From positions 1-35,136 of the forward strand of contig JABMPN010000073.1 of assembly GCA_013203655.1 (NCBI GenBank): a stretch of DNA of 35,136 nt, read 5' to 3'. Within the stretch, counting starts at the first letter, position 1. Every line of letters begins with the position of its first letter. The notes under the pieces were generated by a model. It made no database searches. It saw only the letters and a program-made list of their open reading frames with translations, and was not told the origin of the DNA. Made by a program: the position numbers and the translations under genes. The stretch comes from Cyanobacteria bacterium bin.51 (GTDB taxonomy: Bacteria > Cyanobacteriota > Cyanobacteriia > PCC-6307 > Cyanobiaceae). Below are positions 34,996 through 35,136 of this stretch, one piece after another.

Positions 34996-35136
34996 GGGCA
35001 CCTCGAAAAATCTTCGCCACGCCCTGACCGCCTGTTAAAGATGTAATAGAATTGGCTCAGTTCAACACAGCTGAATGGGACAGCGTGGATTCTGGGATGA
35101 GGAGAAGCGCATCCACAGGCTTCAGCAGAAGAAGCC
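34996..35136 (+). mobile_element. Left end of an IS5-type insertion sequence (partial)
   Basis: GGGCACCTCGAAAAATC at 34996-35012 has the look of an IS5-group terminal inverted repeat, about 79 bp ahead of the transposase start. The element runs off the window, so the right end, the partner repeat and the target duplication cannot be checked. The boundary is inferred; only the transposase start is firm. Confidence 0.5.
35075..35136 (+). CDS. IS5-family transposase, N-terminus (partial)
   Basis: The frame from ATG 35075 reads MGQRGFWDEEKRIHRLQQKK to the window end. This is the conserved N-terminal pattern of IS5-family transposases (M-x-Q-x-GFWD-x-EER-x3-L-x3-K), which move DNA by a DDE mechanism. 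Only 20 residues are visible, so whether the gene is intact is unknown. Its GC content is lower than that of the chromosomal genes, as expected for a mobile element. Confidence 0.72.
   Translation, partial: MGQRGFWDEEKRIHRLQQKK

Noticed and set aside
34864-35046. A 60-codon frame beginning with TTG before the IS
   Set aside because: It crosses the proposed IS end, has no ribosome site and no recognisable similarity.
1-35136. tRNA, rRNA, SRP RNA, CRISPR arrays, prophage or defence genes
   Set aside because: I looked through the intergenic gaps and found no cloverleaf, no regularly spaced repeats, and no phage or restriction motifs. Structured RNAs of low similarity could be missed by eye.

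Overview
The window reads as core chromosome of a GC-rich unicellular picocyanobacterium, most like the Cyanobium / freshwater-euryhaline Synechococcus group. The evidence is photosystem II genes psbD-psbC, a bilin-lyase-like protein, the cyanobacterial division protein Ftn2/ZipN (ARC6), several families known mainly from cyanobacteria (TIGR03792, DUF3611, DUF3122, Npun_F0494-like), a ThiD2-ThiE fusion, high GC with many GTG/TTG starts, and very tight gene packing. The lineage is inferred from gene content, not from a search.

Layout. 1-1516: end of psbD, psbC overlapping it, and a clear terminator. 1.6-2.4 kb: a secreted YcgJ-like protein with an internal duplication. 2.4-8.2 kb: maf, a small conserved protein, cobQ (B12), a stand-alone [2Fe-2S] protein, mnmA, and the NAD(P)HX repair fusion. 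8.4-12.5 kb: a group 2 sigma factor, pdhA, and ftn2. 12.5-18.2 kb: translation and secretion block ffh, rpsP, phoH, a Bax-inhibitor-1 membrane protein, and era. 18.2-21.3 kb: an overlapping or closely spaced chain of CpcS-like lyase, trmD, ispF, a TIGR03792 protein and larB. 21.2-26.3 kb: DUF1517, thiS and thiE, a tiny membrane ORF, ribF, DUF3611 and surE. 26.4-31.2 kb: pheS, nadK, a degenerate response regulator, DUF192, cobL, and an 80-aa protein. 31.2-34.7 kb: a frameshifted membrane gene, a GH116 glycosidase, and DUF3122. 34.7-35.1 kb: a heptamer repeat tract, lower-GC DNA, and the left end of an IS5-type insertion sequence that runs off the window.

Most genes are housekeeping and belong to cofactor pathways (B12: cobQ, cobL; thiamin: thiE, thiS; FAD: ribF; NAD(P): nadK and the NAD(P)HX repair enzyme; isoprenoid: ispF; possibly nickel-pincer cofactor: larB), tRNA modification and charging (mnmA, trmD, pheS), ribosome and SRP function, and photosynthesis. 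Co-directional neighbours often overlap by 4 bp, suggesting translational coupling. Four convergent pairs overlap tail to tail by 10 to 65 bp, with no room for a terminator between them.

No strong new defence or mobile system is visible. The least ordinary items are a 14-residue GDP-mannose dehydratase relic in the phoH/era region, the multiply frameshifted membrane gene before the GH116 enzyme, a ThiS with a residue after its C-terminal glycines, an OmpR-type regulator with no phospho-acceptor site, a CoxS-spaced orphan [2Fe-2S] protein, and an unlisted 29-40 aa membrane peptide. I found no tRNA, rRNA or CRISPR array.
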